A stretch of 64,000 nucleotides of DNA from Zoogloea sp. (GCA_016703645.1 JADJBR010000004.1:257501-321500), one strand, 5' to 3'. Counted from the first letter of the stretch, positions 35,665 to 44,676 are shown. Notes: generated from the letters alone by a model not told the origin. Translations and numbers: made by a program.

Positions 35665-36236
35665 ATGCTCGCGAGCCTTTTCCTGACCGTTGTCGAGACC
35701 CTTGGCGGGCTCCTCTCCGGTGTCCTGTTGGCCCGTTTCGTGATGCAGTGGCAACGGATCTCCTTTCGCAATCCCATTGGGCAGTTCGTGGTGGCGACCA
35801 CCGATTGGCTGGTGTTGCCCCTGCGCCGCTTCATCCCCGGGCTGTTCGGCCTCGACATGGCGAGCCTGCTGCCGGCCTGGGTGGTGCAGGTGCTGGTCGT
35901 CTTTGTGGCTCTCGGGGTGCGCGGGATCATCGGTGTGGCAGACCCGCTGAGCATGCTGGTGGTGATGTGGGGGTGGGCCTGCTCGAAACCGTGAAGGTCG
36001 CCCTGTATCTGCTGATGGGGGTGGTACTGATGTCGGCGGTGCTGTCCTGGGTCAATCCCCATGCGCCGATGGCGGGGGTGATCAATGCGCTCGCAGAACC
36101 TTTCCTGCGCCCGTTCCGGCGGGTCATTCCGCTGATCGGTGGTGTGGATCTCACCCCCATCGCCCTGCTGCTGTTGCTCCAGGTGCTGCTGAGCGCACTG
36201 GCAATGGGCAAGTACATGCTCCTGGGCTTGGCCTGA
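35665..36236 (+). pseudogene. yggT: YggT-family membrane protein, apparent frameshift
   Basis: YggT proteins have two similar membrane repeats. Here the first (MLASLFLTVVETLGGLLSGV...) reads from ATG 35665, and after LSMLVVMWG the frame is lost, ending falsely at 35994. The second half (VGLLETVKVALYLLMGVVLM, SWVNPHAPM, FLRPFRRVIPLIGGVDLTP) continues in another frame to 36236. Restoring one G in the G run at 35969-35973 gives a normal protein of about 190 aa. A sequencing error in the run is as likely as a true mutation. The family affects osmotic tolerance and membrane processes. Confidence 0.8.
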
Positions 36237-36241
36237 CCCCT

Positions 36242-36532
36242 ATGGGCTGGCTGGCGCAGGCCGCGGACGGCAGCGTGGTCCTGGTGCTGCACATTCAGCC
36301 CGGTGCCCGAAAGACCGAGGTGGCAGGTCTTCACGGCGATGCCTTGAAGATCCGGCTTGCTGCGCCGCCCGTGGACGGCAAGGCCAATGCCGCGCTGCTG
36401 GCCTTTCTGGCCAAGGCTTGCAGCGTGCCGAAATCCGCGGTCTCGCTGCTCAGCGGTGAAACATCCAGGAGTAAGCGGGTGAGAATCGTCGGCGCCGAAG
36501 TGTCGGTGCTGGAGGCGCTGGCCTCAGCCTGA
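36242..36532 (+). CDS. yggU: DUF167 family protein YggU
   Basis: 96 aa, normal size. LHIQPGARKTEVAGLHGDAL, LRLAAPPVDGKAN-type IRLAAPPVDGKANAALLAFL and LSGETSRSKRVRI are the UPF0235/DUF167 blocks. Function unknown. It follows yggT by 5 bp, and its end overlaps the convergent lysR by 9 bp. Confidence 0.92.
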   Translation: MGWLAQAADGSVVLVLHIQPGARKTEVAGLHGDALKIRLAAPPVDGKANAALLAFLAKACSVPKSAVSLLSGETSRSKRVRIVGAEVSVLEALASA

Positions 36533-37450
36533 CGCTCTCGGGGTGGTTCCCGTACGCTCGACGCGGCTTTCCTTTACCAGTTCGATGAATTTCTGCAGCC
36601 CTGCGGAAGGTAGACGGCGGCTGGGGTAATACAGGAAGAAGCCGGCTTCCGTCGGACGCCAGTCGTCCAGCACGGTTTCAAGCCGGCCGGCCGCCAGGCT
36701 GGCGCGCGCCGTTTCTTCATAGACATAGGCCAGGCCCAGGCCGTCTTCGGCAGCGCGAAGCATCAGTGGCATTTCTCCCACATCAAGGGGGCCGCTGACG
36801 TCCACCTCCATTTCTTCTCCCGCTTTTTCGAACTCCCACCGATATCGCGCCCCACTCGGGAAGCGAATCCCGATGCAGCGATGCCGGCTCAGCTCGTGGG
36901 GGTCGGATGGACGGCCTGCCTGGGCCAGGTAGGCGGGCGCACCGACTACCACAAAGCGTTGGGGTGGCCCCAGGGGGATGGCCACCATGTCCCGATCCAG
37001 GCTTTCCCCAAAACGCACGCCAGCGTCAAAGCCGCCCTGAATGATGTCCACAAAGGCGTCGTCAGCCACGATCTCCAGGCGCATGCCCGCGTTGGCGAGC
37101 AGGAAGCGGTTGGCAAGGGGCGCCAGGACATGCTCGGCAGCATGGCGCGGGGCATTGAAGCGCAGTGTGCCCACCGGCGAGTCCCGGAAGGCGTTGAGTG
37201 TCTCAAGGGCGCTGTCGATGTCCAGCAGCGCCGGAGCGAGGCGGTCAAGCAGGCGCTGCCCAGCCTCGGTGGGGGCCACGCTGCGGGTGCTGCGATTGAG
37301 CAGCCGCACTCCTAAACGGCCTTCCAGTCCCCGCAGGCTGTGGCTGAGGGCCGACGGTGAGACACCCAGCTCCGTTGCCGCCCGACGGAAACTGCGCAAA
37401 CGGGCAACGGTGGCAAAAGCCTGCAGGTCGGTGAGGCGGTTGCGATTCAT
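36524..37450 (-). CDS. LysR-family regulator
   Basis: 308 aa. The N-terminal winged helix (LTDLQAFATVARLRSFRRAA, LGVSPSALSHSLRGLEGRLG) is followed by a LysR substrate-binding domain. It is divergent from an SDR gene (108-bp gap), so it probably controls that gene and the aldo-keto reductase. A palindrome, ATTCAT-ATTA-ATGAAT (37445-37460), spans its own start codon. Confidence 0.9.
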   Translation of the reverse strand: MNRNRLTDLQAFATVARLRSFRRAATELGVSPSALSHSLRGLEGRLGVRLLNRSTRSVAPTEAGQRLLDRLAPALLDIDSALETLNAFRDSPVGTLRFNAPRHAAEHVLAPLANRFLLANAGMRLEIVADDAFVDIIQGGFDAGVRFGESLDRDMVAIPLGPPQRFVVVGAPAYLAQAGRPSDPHELSRHRCIGIRFPSGARYRWEFEKAGEEMEVDVSGPLDVGEMPLMLRAAEDGLGLAYVYEETARASLAAGRLETVLDDWRPTEAGFFLYYPSRRLPSAGLQKFIELVKESRVERTGTTPRASG

Positions 37451-37460
37451 ATTAATGAAT
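37445..37460. promoter_or_regulatory. Palindrome over the lysR start
   Basis: ATTCAT (37445-37450) and ATGAAT (37455-37460) are perfect 6-bp arms around ATTA, in the lysR/SDR divergent gap. A possible LysR site or autoregulatory site; inferred only from position. Confidence 0.3.
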
Positions 37461-37558
37461 TTATCTCAATAGCCCATGGTCGATTGTGTGGATTGTTGCA
37501 TGAGTAGGGGCGGCGTAGCCTGCTTTGCGTTGTCCGCCTTTCAGACTGGAGAATCTCA

Positions 37559-38326
37559 ATGACCGCAGAATCCATGGACCTGGCCGGTAAGGCCATTCTC
37601 GTCACCGGTGCCTCGTCGGGCATCGGGGCCGCCACCGCGCTGGCCCTTGGCAGGGCGGGCGCCCGGGTGGCACTTGCCGCGCGGCGCGTCGATGCATGTG
37701 CCGAGCTTGCGCGGCAGATCGAGGCAGAAGGGGGCGAAGCGCTGGTGCTCGGAATGGACGTCAGCGTCGAGGCCGAGGTTGGCGCTGCGGTCGCTGCCAC
37801 CGTGGCCCGCTTCGGACGACTCGACGGTGCCTTCAACAACGCCGGCGTGCTCGGCCCGGCGGGGCCGCTGCACACCCTGGAGACAGCAGACTTCGAGAGT
37901 GTGATGCGGACCAACATGTATGGCGTGCTGTGGTCGATGAAGCATGAGATTGCCGCCATGCTGGAAACGGGGGGCGGGGCGATTGTGAATACCGCTTCCA
38001 TCGTGGCGCAGGTCGCGTTTCCCGGCGTGGCGGCATACACCACCAGCAAGCATGCGGTGCTGGGGCTCACCCGTAGTGCCGCCCTGGACTATTTTCGGCT
38101 GGGCATTCGCGTCAATGCGGTGTGCCCCGGGCCGGTGGAAACACCCATGGCGGAGATCGGGTTCGGTAGCCTCGACGGCCTGCGCACGGCCAGTGCGGGC
38201 TTTCCGGCCGGGCGGGCAGGACGTCCGGACGAAATTGCCGGGGTGGTACTGTTCCTGCTGTCGGGGCTGGCCAGTCACGTGAGCGGACAGGGGCTGATGG
38301 TGGATGGCGGTTTCACCGTTCAATGA
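37559..38326 (+). CDS. Short-chain dehydrogenase/reductase
   Basis: 255 aa classical SDR. The cofactor motif TGASSGIGAATALALGRAG, NNAGVLGPAG, catalytic Ser region NTASIV and YTTSK (Tyr and Lys) are present, and the C-terminus GQGLMVDGGFTVQ is standard. The substrate cannot be told from sequence. It is divergent from lysR and 11 bp before the aldo-keto reductase gene, so the two redox genes are probably one LysR-controlled operon. Confidence 0.9.
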   Translation: MTAESMDLAGKAILVTGASSGIGAATALALGRAGARVALAARRVDACAELARQIEAEGGEALVLGMDVSVEAEVGAAVAATVARFGRLDGAFNNAGVLGPAGPLHTLETADFESVMRTNMYGVLWSMKHEIAAMLETGGGAIVNTASIVAQVAFPGVAAYTTSKHAVLGLTRSAALDYFRLGIRVNAVCPGPVETPMAEIGFGSLDGLRTASAGFPAGRAGRPDEIAGVVLFLLSGLASHVSGQGLMVDGGFTVQ

Positions 38327-38337
38327 GGGATGGGAAC

Positions 38338-39331
38338 ATGAAGCATCGATACCTGGGGCAGGCTGGTGTGGAGGTGTCGGCCATTGGCCTCGGCTGCATG
38401 GGCATGAGCGAGTTCTACGGGGCGAGCGATGACGGGGATTCTCTGCGGACGCTCGCCCGGGCCGTGGAGCTGGGGGTGTCGCTCTTCGATACCGCGGATA
38501 CCTATGGCTTCGGCCACAATGAAAGTCTGCTCGGTCGCTTTCTGGCCGATGGAGGGGCCGCCCGGCGTGCCCGTGTGCGCATTTCCACCAAGTTCGGCAT
38601 CGTTCGCGAAGCGGGATGCTACGAGCGCCGTATCGACAACTCGCCGGGGTATGTGCGGGCGGCTTGCGAAGCATCCCTGCGCCGTTTGGGTGTCGAGCAC
38701 ATCGACCTGTATTTCTGCCATCGTCGAGATCCCGAGGTGCCCCTGGAGGATATGGTCGGAGCCATGGGGGATCTGGTCACGGCGGGGAAGGTGGGGCAGA
38801 TCGGGCTGTCGGAGGTGTCAGCCGAGACCTTGCGGCGCGCCCATGCCGTGCATCCGGTGGCGGCAGTGCAGAGCGAGTATTCCCTGTGGTCCCGGGAGCC
38901 GGAGAAAGGGGTGCTGGCGGCCTGCGCCGAAATTGGTGCGAGCTTCATCGCCTATAGCCCCCTGGGGCGCGCCTTCCTGACGGGCCGCCTCAAGCTGGAT
39001 GAGCTGGCCGAGGGCGATTTTCGGCGGGCTCAATCCCCGCTTCGAGGCGGAGGCGGCGGCAATCAACCGCCGGCTGGTGGACGGGCTGACGGAGTTTGCG
39101 GCGCGGTATCGGGCAAGCAATGCCCAGATTGCCCTGGCCTGGCTGCTGGCAAAGCATCCCCATGTGATTCCCATTCCGGGGACGCGCCGTCCGGATCGCC
39201 TGGCGGAGAACATGGCTGCAGCGGATCTGATGCTCTCATCCGCGGAGCTTGCCGAACTGGATGCCCTGTTCCACCCGACGCAGGTGGCCGGGGCGCGCTA
39301 CCCCGAGGCCGGGATGGCCGGGATCGAGTAG
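38338..39331 (+). pseudogene. Aldo-keto reductase, apparent frameshift
   Basis: The N-terminal part (MKHRYLGQAGVEVSAIGLGC, SLFDTADTYGFGHNESLLG, IGLSEVSAETLRRAHAVHP) is a complete AKR barrel start with the catalytic Asp-Tyr segment. At 39026-39028 one extra G shifts the frame after GDFRR; removing it restores LNPRFEAEAAAINRR...and the ending PHVIPIPGTRRPDRLAENMA, stopping at 39331 (330 aa). As written, frame one runs antisense through aceB, producing a meaningless 940-aa reading frame. A sequencing error or a recent mutation are both possible. Confidence 0.85.
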
Positions 39332-39358
39332 ATCCGGGCGGCGGGCAGCCGGGTGTTG

Positions 39359-39395
39359 AAAAAAGAACGGCGCCCTCCAGGGGAGGGCGCCGTTC
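39359..39395 (-). terminator. Terminator of malate synthase transcript
   Basis: Stem GAACGGCGCCCTCC (39365-39378) with GGAGGGCGCCGTTC (39382-39395) and a 3-nt loop, then six A on the plus strand (T run for the minus strand). It lies 31 bp beyond the aceB stop and can also serve the convergent aldo-keto reductase. Confidence 0.9.
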
Positions 39396-39426
39396 CGATG
39401 TCCTGCTTTGCCGGGCTGGGGCAGTG

Positions 39427-41025
39427 TTACTCCATCGCCTCGTACAGCGGCAGGGTCAGGAATTCCGGGTATTCCGGGGTCAGGGACATCTTGTCGAAGA
39501 TCTCGGCGGCCTGGTCGTAGCTGGCGGTGTCTTCGCCCTGGGCGGTGACCGTGGCCTTCACCTTGGCGAGCTCCTCGGCGATCATCGGACGCACCATCTC
39601 GACGGTGACCTTGCGGCCGTCATCCAGGATGCCCTTGGGCGACACGACCCACTGCCACACCTGGGAGCGGGAGATTTCGGCGGTGGCCGCATCTTCCATC
39701 AGGTTGTGGATGGGCACGCAGCCGTTGCCGGCCAGCCAGGAGCCCAGATAGTGGATGCCCACGTTGATGTTGTTGCGCAGGCCGGCTTCGGTGATCGGGG
39801 TGGTGGGGCGGAAATCCAGCCACTGCTCCGGGCCGAACTTGCCTTCCACCTGCTTTTCCCACTGGTTGGGCTTTTCACCGAGGACCTTCTGGAACTCTTC
39901 GGCGGCGATGGCGACGAGGCCCGGGTGAGCCACCCAGCCGCCGTCGAAGCCGTCGTTGGCGTCGCGGGTCTTGTCGTGACGGATGCCGGCCAGGGCCTTC
40001 TCGTTGGCGACCGGGTCGTTCTTGATCGGGATCAGGGCCGACATGCCGCCCATGGCCGGGGCGCCGCGCTTGTGGCAGGCCTGGACAAGGGCCAGGGCGT
40101 AGCCGCGCATGAAGGGCACTTCCATGGTGATGGCGCTACGCTGGGCAAGGCAGAAGTCCTTGTTCTTCTTGAACTTCTTGATGCACGAGAAGATGTAGTC
40201 CCAGCGCCCGGCATTGAGGCCGGCGGAATGGTTGCGCAGTTCATACAGGATCTCTTCCATCTCGAAGGTGGCGAGGATGGTCTCGATCAGCACGGTGGCC
40301 TTGATGGTGCCCTGGGGCAGGCCGATGTGGTCCTGGGCCATCACGAAGATGTCGTTCCACAGGCGGGCTTCCAGGTGGCTCTCCATCTTCGGCAGGTAGA
40401 AGAAGGGGCCGGCGCCGCGGGCGATCTGTTCCTTGGCGTTGTGGAAGAAAACCAGGCCGAAGTCGAAGATGCCGCCGGAGACGCGCTGACCATCAACGGT
40501 GACGTGCTTCTCGTCCAGATGCCAGCCGCGGGGGCGGATCTGCAGGGTGGCAATCTTGTCGTTGAGCTTGTATTCCTTGCCGGCTTCGTTCTTGAACGAG
40601 AGTTCGCGGCGGATGGCCTTGTAGATGTTGACCTGACCCTGGATCTGGTTGTCCCACTTCGGGCTGTTGGAGTCCTCGAAGTCGGTCATGTAGGAGTCAG
40701 CGCCCGAGTTGTAGGCGTTGATGATCATCTTGGCCTCGACCGGGCCGGTGATCTCGGTGCGACGACGTTCGAGAGCCTTGGGCAGCGGGGCAACCTTCCA
40801 GTCGCCTTCGCGGATGTGCTTGGTCTCGGGCAGGAAGCCGGGCATTTCGCCGGCGTCGATACGGGCCTGGCGCTCGACACGCGCCTTCAGCAGTTCCTGG
40901 CGACGGGGCTCGAAGGCGCGGTGCAGCTTGGCGACGAACTCGAGGGCTTCCGGGGTGAGGATGGTTTCGTAGCCCGGTTGAAGCGGGGCGTTGATCTGCA
41001 TGCCGGCGGGGAGGGTGAGGCTCAT
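39427..41025 (-). CDS. aceB: Malate synthase A
   Basis: 532 aa from ATG 41025, the usual malate synthase A length. IRPRGWHLDEKHVTVDGQRV (catalytic Arg), GPFFYLPKMESHLEARLWND, ATVLIETILATFEMEEILYE and NHSAGLNAGRWDYIFSCIKK are the family signatures. It condenses glyoxylate with acetyl-CoA to malate, the second step of the glyoxylate bypass, which would use acetyl-CoA from the beta-oxidation genes in the same window. No isocitrate lyase lies next to it; instead a HAD dehalogenase gene is 50 bp upstream on the same strand. Confidence 0.97.
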   Translation of the reverse strand: MSLTLPAGMQINAPLQPGYETILTPEALEFVAKLHRAFEPRRQELLKARVERQARIDAGEMPGFLPETKHIREGDWKVAPLPKALERRRTEITGPVEAKMIINAYNSGADSYMTDFEDSNSPKWDNQIQGQVNIYKAIRRELSFKNEAGKEYKLNDKIATLQIRPRGWHLDEKHVTVDGQRVSGGIFDFGLVFFHNAKEQIARGAGPFFYLPKMESHLEARLWNDIFVMAQDHIGLPQGTIKATVLIETILATFEMEEILYELRNHSAGLNAGRWDYIFSCIKKFKKNKDFCLAQRSAITMEVPFMRGYALALVQACHKRGAPAMGGMSALIPIKNDPVANEKALAGIRHDKTRDANDGFDGGWVAHPGLVAIAAEEFQKVLGEKPNQWEKQVEGKFGPEQWLDFRPTTPITEAGLRNNINVGIHYLGSWLAGNGCVPIHNLMEDAATAEISRSQVWQWVVSPKGILDDGRKVTVEMVRPMIAEELAKVKATVTAQGEDTASYDQAAEIFDKMSLTPEYPEFLTLPLYEAME

Positions 41026-41075
41026 GGTGGCTCCTGTGAGGGAAGGTTGGAAAACGAAGGGGTTCAGGTGAGGGT

Positions 41076-41768
41076 TCAGGCGCGCTGGCGCGCCACAAAA
41101 TCGACGACATCGGTGAGCAGGCTGCCCTGGACGGTGGGGGGCATGTCTAGCTGTTCCAGGGGGTGAGCGCTGCGGTTGATCCAGAAGGTCTGGAAGCCGA
41201 ACCAGCCCGCGCCGGCGGCATCCCAGCCATTGGAAGAAACAAACAGGATACGCTCGGCAGGGCATTCGAAGGCTGCCGGTGCGAGCGCGTAGGCTTCGGC
41301 ACTGGTCTTGTATTTGCGCACGGCATCCACCGACAGCACGTGGTTGAAAAGACCGTGCATGCCCGCACTCTTGATGGCCACTTCAAGCATCTCCGGCGTA
41401 CCGTTGGAGAGGATCGCGGTGGGGACGTTTGCTTCCTTGAGGGCCTGGAGGGCGCCAAGATTTTCCGGAAAGGGGGACAGGCAGGCGTACTGGTTCATCA
41501 ATTGATTGCAGCGCACCGTGTCCAGTTCAAGCCCCAGTCTCGCGGCGGCAAAGCGCAGCCCATCCCGGGTGATCTCCCAAAAGGGCTTGTAGCGGCCGGA
41601 CAGACTGCGGATGAAGCTGTATTCGATCTGCTTGCTGCGCCACAGGTCTGCCAGGGCGGCACCTTTGCCGGGGTAGAGCTGCTCGGCCAGCAGGCCGACC
41701 GAGTACACGTCGAAGAGCGTGCCGAAGGCATCGAATGCGACAGCCTGGATGCGGGGCGGGTGAGCCAT
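41076..41768 (-). CDS. L-2-haloacid dehalogenase-type HAD hydrolase
   Basis: 230 aa, like haloacid dehalogenases type II. The nucleophile D13 lies in AVAFDAFGTLFDV; an Arg (WRSKQIEYSF), SNGTPEML, the Lys of YKTSAEAYALA and SSNGWDAAGAGWFGF match the residues used by L-2-haloacid dehalogenase. It would convert chloroacetate-type acids to hydroxy acids. It sits 50 bp upstream of aceB in the same direction and is divergent from a LysR gene. A phosphatase role cannot be excluded. Confidence 0.85.
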   Translation of the reverse strand: MAHPPRIQAVAFDAFGTLFDVYSVGLLAEQLYPGKGAALADLWRSKQIEYSFIRSLSGRYKPFWEITRDGLRFAAARLGLELDTVRCNQLMNQYACLSPFPENLGALQALKEANVPTAILSNGTPEMLEVAIKSAGMHGLFNHVLSVDAVRKYKTSAEAYALAPAAFECPAERILFVSSNGWDAAGAGWFGFQTFWINRSAHPLEQLDMPPTVQGSLLTDVVDFVARQRA

Positions 41769-41925
41769 GCTCGGTGACCTTGTGCTTGAACTTGGGGGTT
41801 GTGGTTGGCTCCTCGGAGGTGCTTCTGCCCGGCTTGTGACCGGGTGGCACCTCTCGGGATCCTGTCTCCTCCACCTTGATGGACTGAAGTTTATTCAACG
41901 ACTAAAGAAAAAAGAAGCCATAATA

Positions 41926-41939
41926 AAATCAAATGATTT
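41926..41939. promoter_or_regulatory. AT-rich palindrome between HAD and lysR genes
   Basis: AAATCA-AA-TGATTT (perfect 6-bp arms) in the AT-rich 188-bp divergent gap, 18 bp before the LysR start. A candidate LysR site, from position only. Confidence 0.3.
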
Positions 41940-41956
41940 TTTACTAGAAGTATCAA

Positions 41957-42865
41957 GTGAGTAATTTCAAGGAAATCGAAGCCTTTGTCAGTGTGGCCGC
42001 CAAGGGCAGCCTTTCGGCTGCAGCCCGGGCCGATGGGGTGACGCCGGCGATGATGGGGCGGCGTGTCGACGCCCTTGAGGAGCGTCTGGGCGTGAAGCTA
42101 CTGCTGCGGACGACCCGCAAGCTGAGTCTGACCTTTGAAGGCAGTGCCTTTCTTGAGGACTGTCAGCGCATTCTCAATGACCTGGCCAACGCGGAGGCGT
42201 CCGTCAGCCTGGGGGGGGTCAAGGCCAGCGGGCATATCAAGGTGTCGGCACCGGCCGGATTCGGGCGGCGCCACGTGGCGCCCCTGATCCGGGATTTTCT
42301 GCGCACCCATGCGGACGTCAGCTGCAGTCTGGATCTGAGCGACAGACTCGTCGATCTGGTGAACGAAGGGGTGGATTGCGCCATCCGTATCGGCGAGTTG
42401 AGTGACTCGAGCCTCGTGTCCGTGCGTCTGGCCGACAACCGGCGGGTGGTGGTGGCAAGCCCCGAGTATCTGGCGCGCTGCGGCATGCCCGCGACGCCCG
42501 ACGATCTGACGCGGCACGACTGCCTGTCCCTCGATCCCCAGCGCGGCTGGGTCTTTGCCGATCCCGAGACGCCTGGCAAGACTCGGACGATCAAGGTCTC
42601 GGGGCGCTTCGAGTGCAATGATGGAACGGTGCTGCATGAATGGGCGCTGGGCGGCATCGGGATGGCGTGGCGCTCCATGTGGGAGGTCGAGCGGGATCTC
42701 GCTTCGGGTGCCCTGGTGTCGGTGCTGGATTCCTTTGCCGCACCGCCCACGGGGATTTACGCCCTGTTTCCGCAGAACCGCCGCCTGCCCTTGCGGGTGC
42801 GCTTGCTGATCGACCATCTGCGGGGCTGCTTAGGGCGGCCGGACTACTGGCGCGGCGGCGCTTGA
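41957..42865 (+). CDS. LysR-family regulator
   Basis: 302 aa, GTG start at 41957 (MSNFKEIEAFVSVAAKGSLS, LGVKLLLRTTRKLSLT winged helix). The C-terminal effector domain ends with LPLRVRLLIDHLRGCLG. Divergent from the HAD-aceB pair with a 188-bp gap, it is their most likely regulator. Its 3' end overlaps the convergent TonB-like gene by 22 bp. Confidence 0.9.
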   Translation: MSNFKEIEAFVSVAAKGSLSAAARADGVTPAMMGRRVDALEERLGVKLLLRTTRKLSLTFEGSAFLEDCQRILNDLANAEASVSLGGVKASGHIKVSAPAGFGRRHVAPLIRDFLRTHADVSCSLDLSDRLVDLVNEGVDCAIRIGELSDSSLVSVRLADNRRVVVASPEYLARCGMPATPDDLTRHDCLSLDPQRGWVFADPETPGKTRTIKVSGRFECNDGTVLHEWALGGIGMAWRSMWEVERDLASGALVSVLDSFAAPPTGIYALFPQNRRLPLRVRLLIDHLRGCLGRPDYWRGGA

Positions 42866-43488
42866 AGTGGCACAGGGGTGGCGGTGAAGCCTTCACTCTC
42901 CGGTGACCCGATTTCGAACTCGATGTGAATGCGGCTGGATACCTGGTGCCCCAGGATTTCCGCAGGGGTGAAGCGCCAGCCCATGATTGTTCCCGCATAG
43001 GCTGCGGCCACCTCGCGCATTTCCTGTTCGCACAGCAGATTGACGTGCATCACCCGGCCATCCGGCCCTATGTCGGCCTCTATCCGGAAGCGGCCGGACG
43101 GTGCGCCGGGCAGGGAGGGCCACTCATCGGGGGCGATCTCGGTGAGAAGGGTCGGGAGGCGGGTGAGGGCCTCGACCGGGAACACGGGCAAGGGCTGCGG
43201 ATCTGCGTCGGGCGGTGGGGCTGCCGGCCGTGCCGGTGCAGGGGGGCGTGCTGTTGCCCGTTGGCGTGATGGGCTTGTGGGGATGGCGTACGCTCGTTGC
43301 GTGGGGTGAGGTGTGGCCTCGCCCGTGTGCGGGGAGGGCACCAGTCGCACGTCCAGCTGTCTGGGCATGCTGTTGCTGCCGCCCGGACCGGGATCTTGCG
43401 GCCAGGTGATCAGGGCTGCGAGGTGCAGGGCAATCGAAAGACCCGCTGCGATCGGGAGGGAAAGTCCGGGGGCGGGGGGCGGCATCAT
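42844..43488 (-). CDS. TonB-like periplasmic-spanning protein
   Basis: 214 aa from MMPPPAPGLSLPIAAGLSIA (ATG 43488 or 43485; weak RBS; the frame continues upstream to 43638). One N-terminal membrane segment, a Pro/Ala-rich stretch (RPPAPARPAAPPPDADPQPL) and a C-terminal domain (GRFRIEADIGPDGRVMHVNL to FTPAEILGHQVSSRIHIEFE) resembling TonB C-terminal domains. No exbB/exbD lie nearby and no receptor gene, so its partner is unknown. It may be a divergent TonB paralogue. Confidence 0.65.
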   Translation of the reverse strand: MMPPPAPGLSLPIAAGLSIALHLAALITWPQDPGPGGSNSMPRQLDVRLVPSPHTGEATPHPTQRAYAIPTSPSRQRATARPPAPARPAAPPPDADPQPLPVFPVEALTRLPTLLTEIAPDEWPSLPGAPSGRFRIEADIGPDGRVMHVNLLCEQEMREVAAAYAGTIMGWRFTPAEILGHQVSSRIHIEFEIGSPESEGFTATPVPLQAPPRQ

Positions 43489-43652
43489 GGTGTGTCGGAG
43501 TCGGGTCAGGGCACTGCTGGGGCCCTGTTGAAGGATAGGCCTGGTGGCCTGCGCCTTCTTGTGCCGCCGGTCTGCGGGAAGACTCCGCTTGTCGCCGAAC
43601 GCTCGCATTTGACAGGGGGCGGCGGGACCATCAAACATCGGAGGAAAAAACT

Positions 43653-44075
43653 ATGAACAAAGCGCGCGGCTTTTCGTTGATCGAGTTGCTGATAGCGGTG
43701 GTGATCATCGGAATCCTGGCTGCGATAGCCATCCCGGCCTACATGGATCATATCGCCCGCGGCAGGATCGCCCAGGGGGTTGAGGCCTTGTCCGAGGCCA
43801 AGGTGCGGATGGAGCAGGTGTACAACTCCCGACGGACCTACAAGCCTGATGGCAATTGCCCCGACATGAGTCCCTATTTCGTCGATATTCCTTTCACGGT
43901 CGCCCATTCGCCGGCATGTACTGACACCAGCTTCACGCTCGTGATAACCGGCATTTCCGCGAAGGGCACCGCCGGCTACTCGTACTCCATCAACGAAAGT
44001 GGCGAAAAGACCTCAACAACGCCCGCTGCCAGCGGCAAGTGCTGGTTGATGAGCAAGAGTCAGACATCGTGCTAA
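43653..44075 (+). CDS. pilE: Type IV pilin PilE
   Basis: 140 aa. Short leader ending RG, then FSLIELLIAVVIIGILAAIA with Glu at +5: the class III prepilin site cut and methylated by PilD. GAGGAAAA precedes ATG 43653. Two C-terminal Cys (KCWLMSKSQTSC) could form the disulfide loop. It leads the pilE-fimT-pilV-pilW-pilX-pilY1 cluster. It may be a minor pilin of the PilE type rather than the main PilA subunit. Confidence 0.88.
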   Translation: MNKARGFSLIELLIAVVIIGILAAIAIPAYMDHIARGRIAQGVEALSEAKVRMEQVYNSRRTYKPDGNCPDMSPYFVDIPFTVAHSPACTDTSFTLVITGISAKGTAGYSYSINESGEKTSTTPAASGKCWLMSKSQTSC

Positions 44076-44668
44076 CCGCAGCCCATCCGGCCCAGAAGGG
44101 CTTCACCGTCCTCGAACTGATGATCGTCATGGTGGTCGGGGCCATCCTGATTTCCGTGGCCTTGCCATCCTTCACCCAGGTCATCCGCAATAATTCCGTC
44201 GGCTCTGCTGCGGAGCTCATTCAGAACGCCCTCCGTCAGGCCGAAGGGGAAGCTATCCGGCGCAACGGTGAAGTCGACTTCATGCTTACCGACGGAAGCC
44301 CGAGCGCGGCCTCCGTCAGTAGCCTGGTCGCAAAGGCAAATGGGCTGAACTGGGCCATCAGGATGGTCGACAGCACGGCATCGAACCGCTACGTGAATGG
44401 CTACACCACGAGCCAGATGGCAGAGGGCGTGACTTACCAGGGCCCGGCGGGTGTACGCTTCAATGGTTCCGGTCGGGTTCTGGACCTGACCAGTGCGCCC
44501 GTGGGTGGGAAGCAGATCTTCCGGGTTTCCCGGACCAGTGCGGCCGTGGCCTATTGCGTATTTGTAACGCCGGGTGGTGCAGTCAAGATGTGTGATCCGT
44601 CGAAGGCCAGCGGTGACCCGCGGGCCTGCCAGCCCATGCTGTCCGCTTCCGATTGTCCGGCCGCTTAG
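44069..44668 (+). CDS. fimT: Minor pilin FimT/GspH family
   Basis: 199 aa from GTG 44069, which gives a 10-residue leader before KGFTVLELMIVMVVGAILIS; a frame start at 44039 would lengthen it. The FimT/GspH-type domain follows, ending with LSASDCPAA. It overlaps pilE by 7 bp, so it is coupled. Such proteins prime pilus assembly and help DNA binding. Confidence 0.85.
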   Translation: MLTAAHPAQKGFTVLELMIVMVVGAILISVALPSFTQVIRNNSVGSAAELIQNALRQAEGEAIRRNGEVDFMLTDGSPSAASVSSLVAKANGLNWAIRMVDSTASNRYVNGYTTSQMAEGVTYQGPAGVRFNGSGRVLDLTSAPVGGKQIFRVSRTSAAVAYCVFVTPGGAVKMCDPSKASGDPRACQPMLSASDCPAA

Positions 44669-44676
44669 GAGATGTC

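Noticed and set aside
38323..41166. 947-aa plus-strand frame fusing aldo-keto reductase with a long tail
   Set aside because: The tail is antisense of aceB; it arises only because the reductase frame is shifted at 39026-39028.
43609..43637. TTGACA with weak -10 before pilE
   Set aside because: At 17 bp the -10 position reads CAAACA, too far from consensus; no sigma-54 site was found either.
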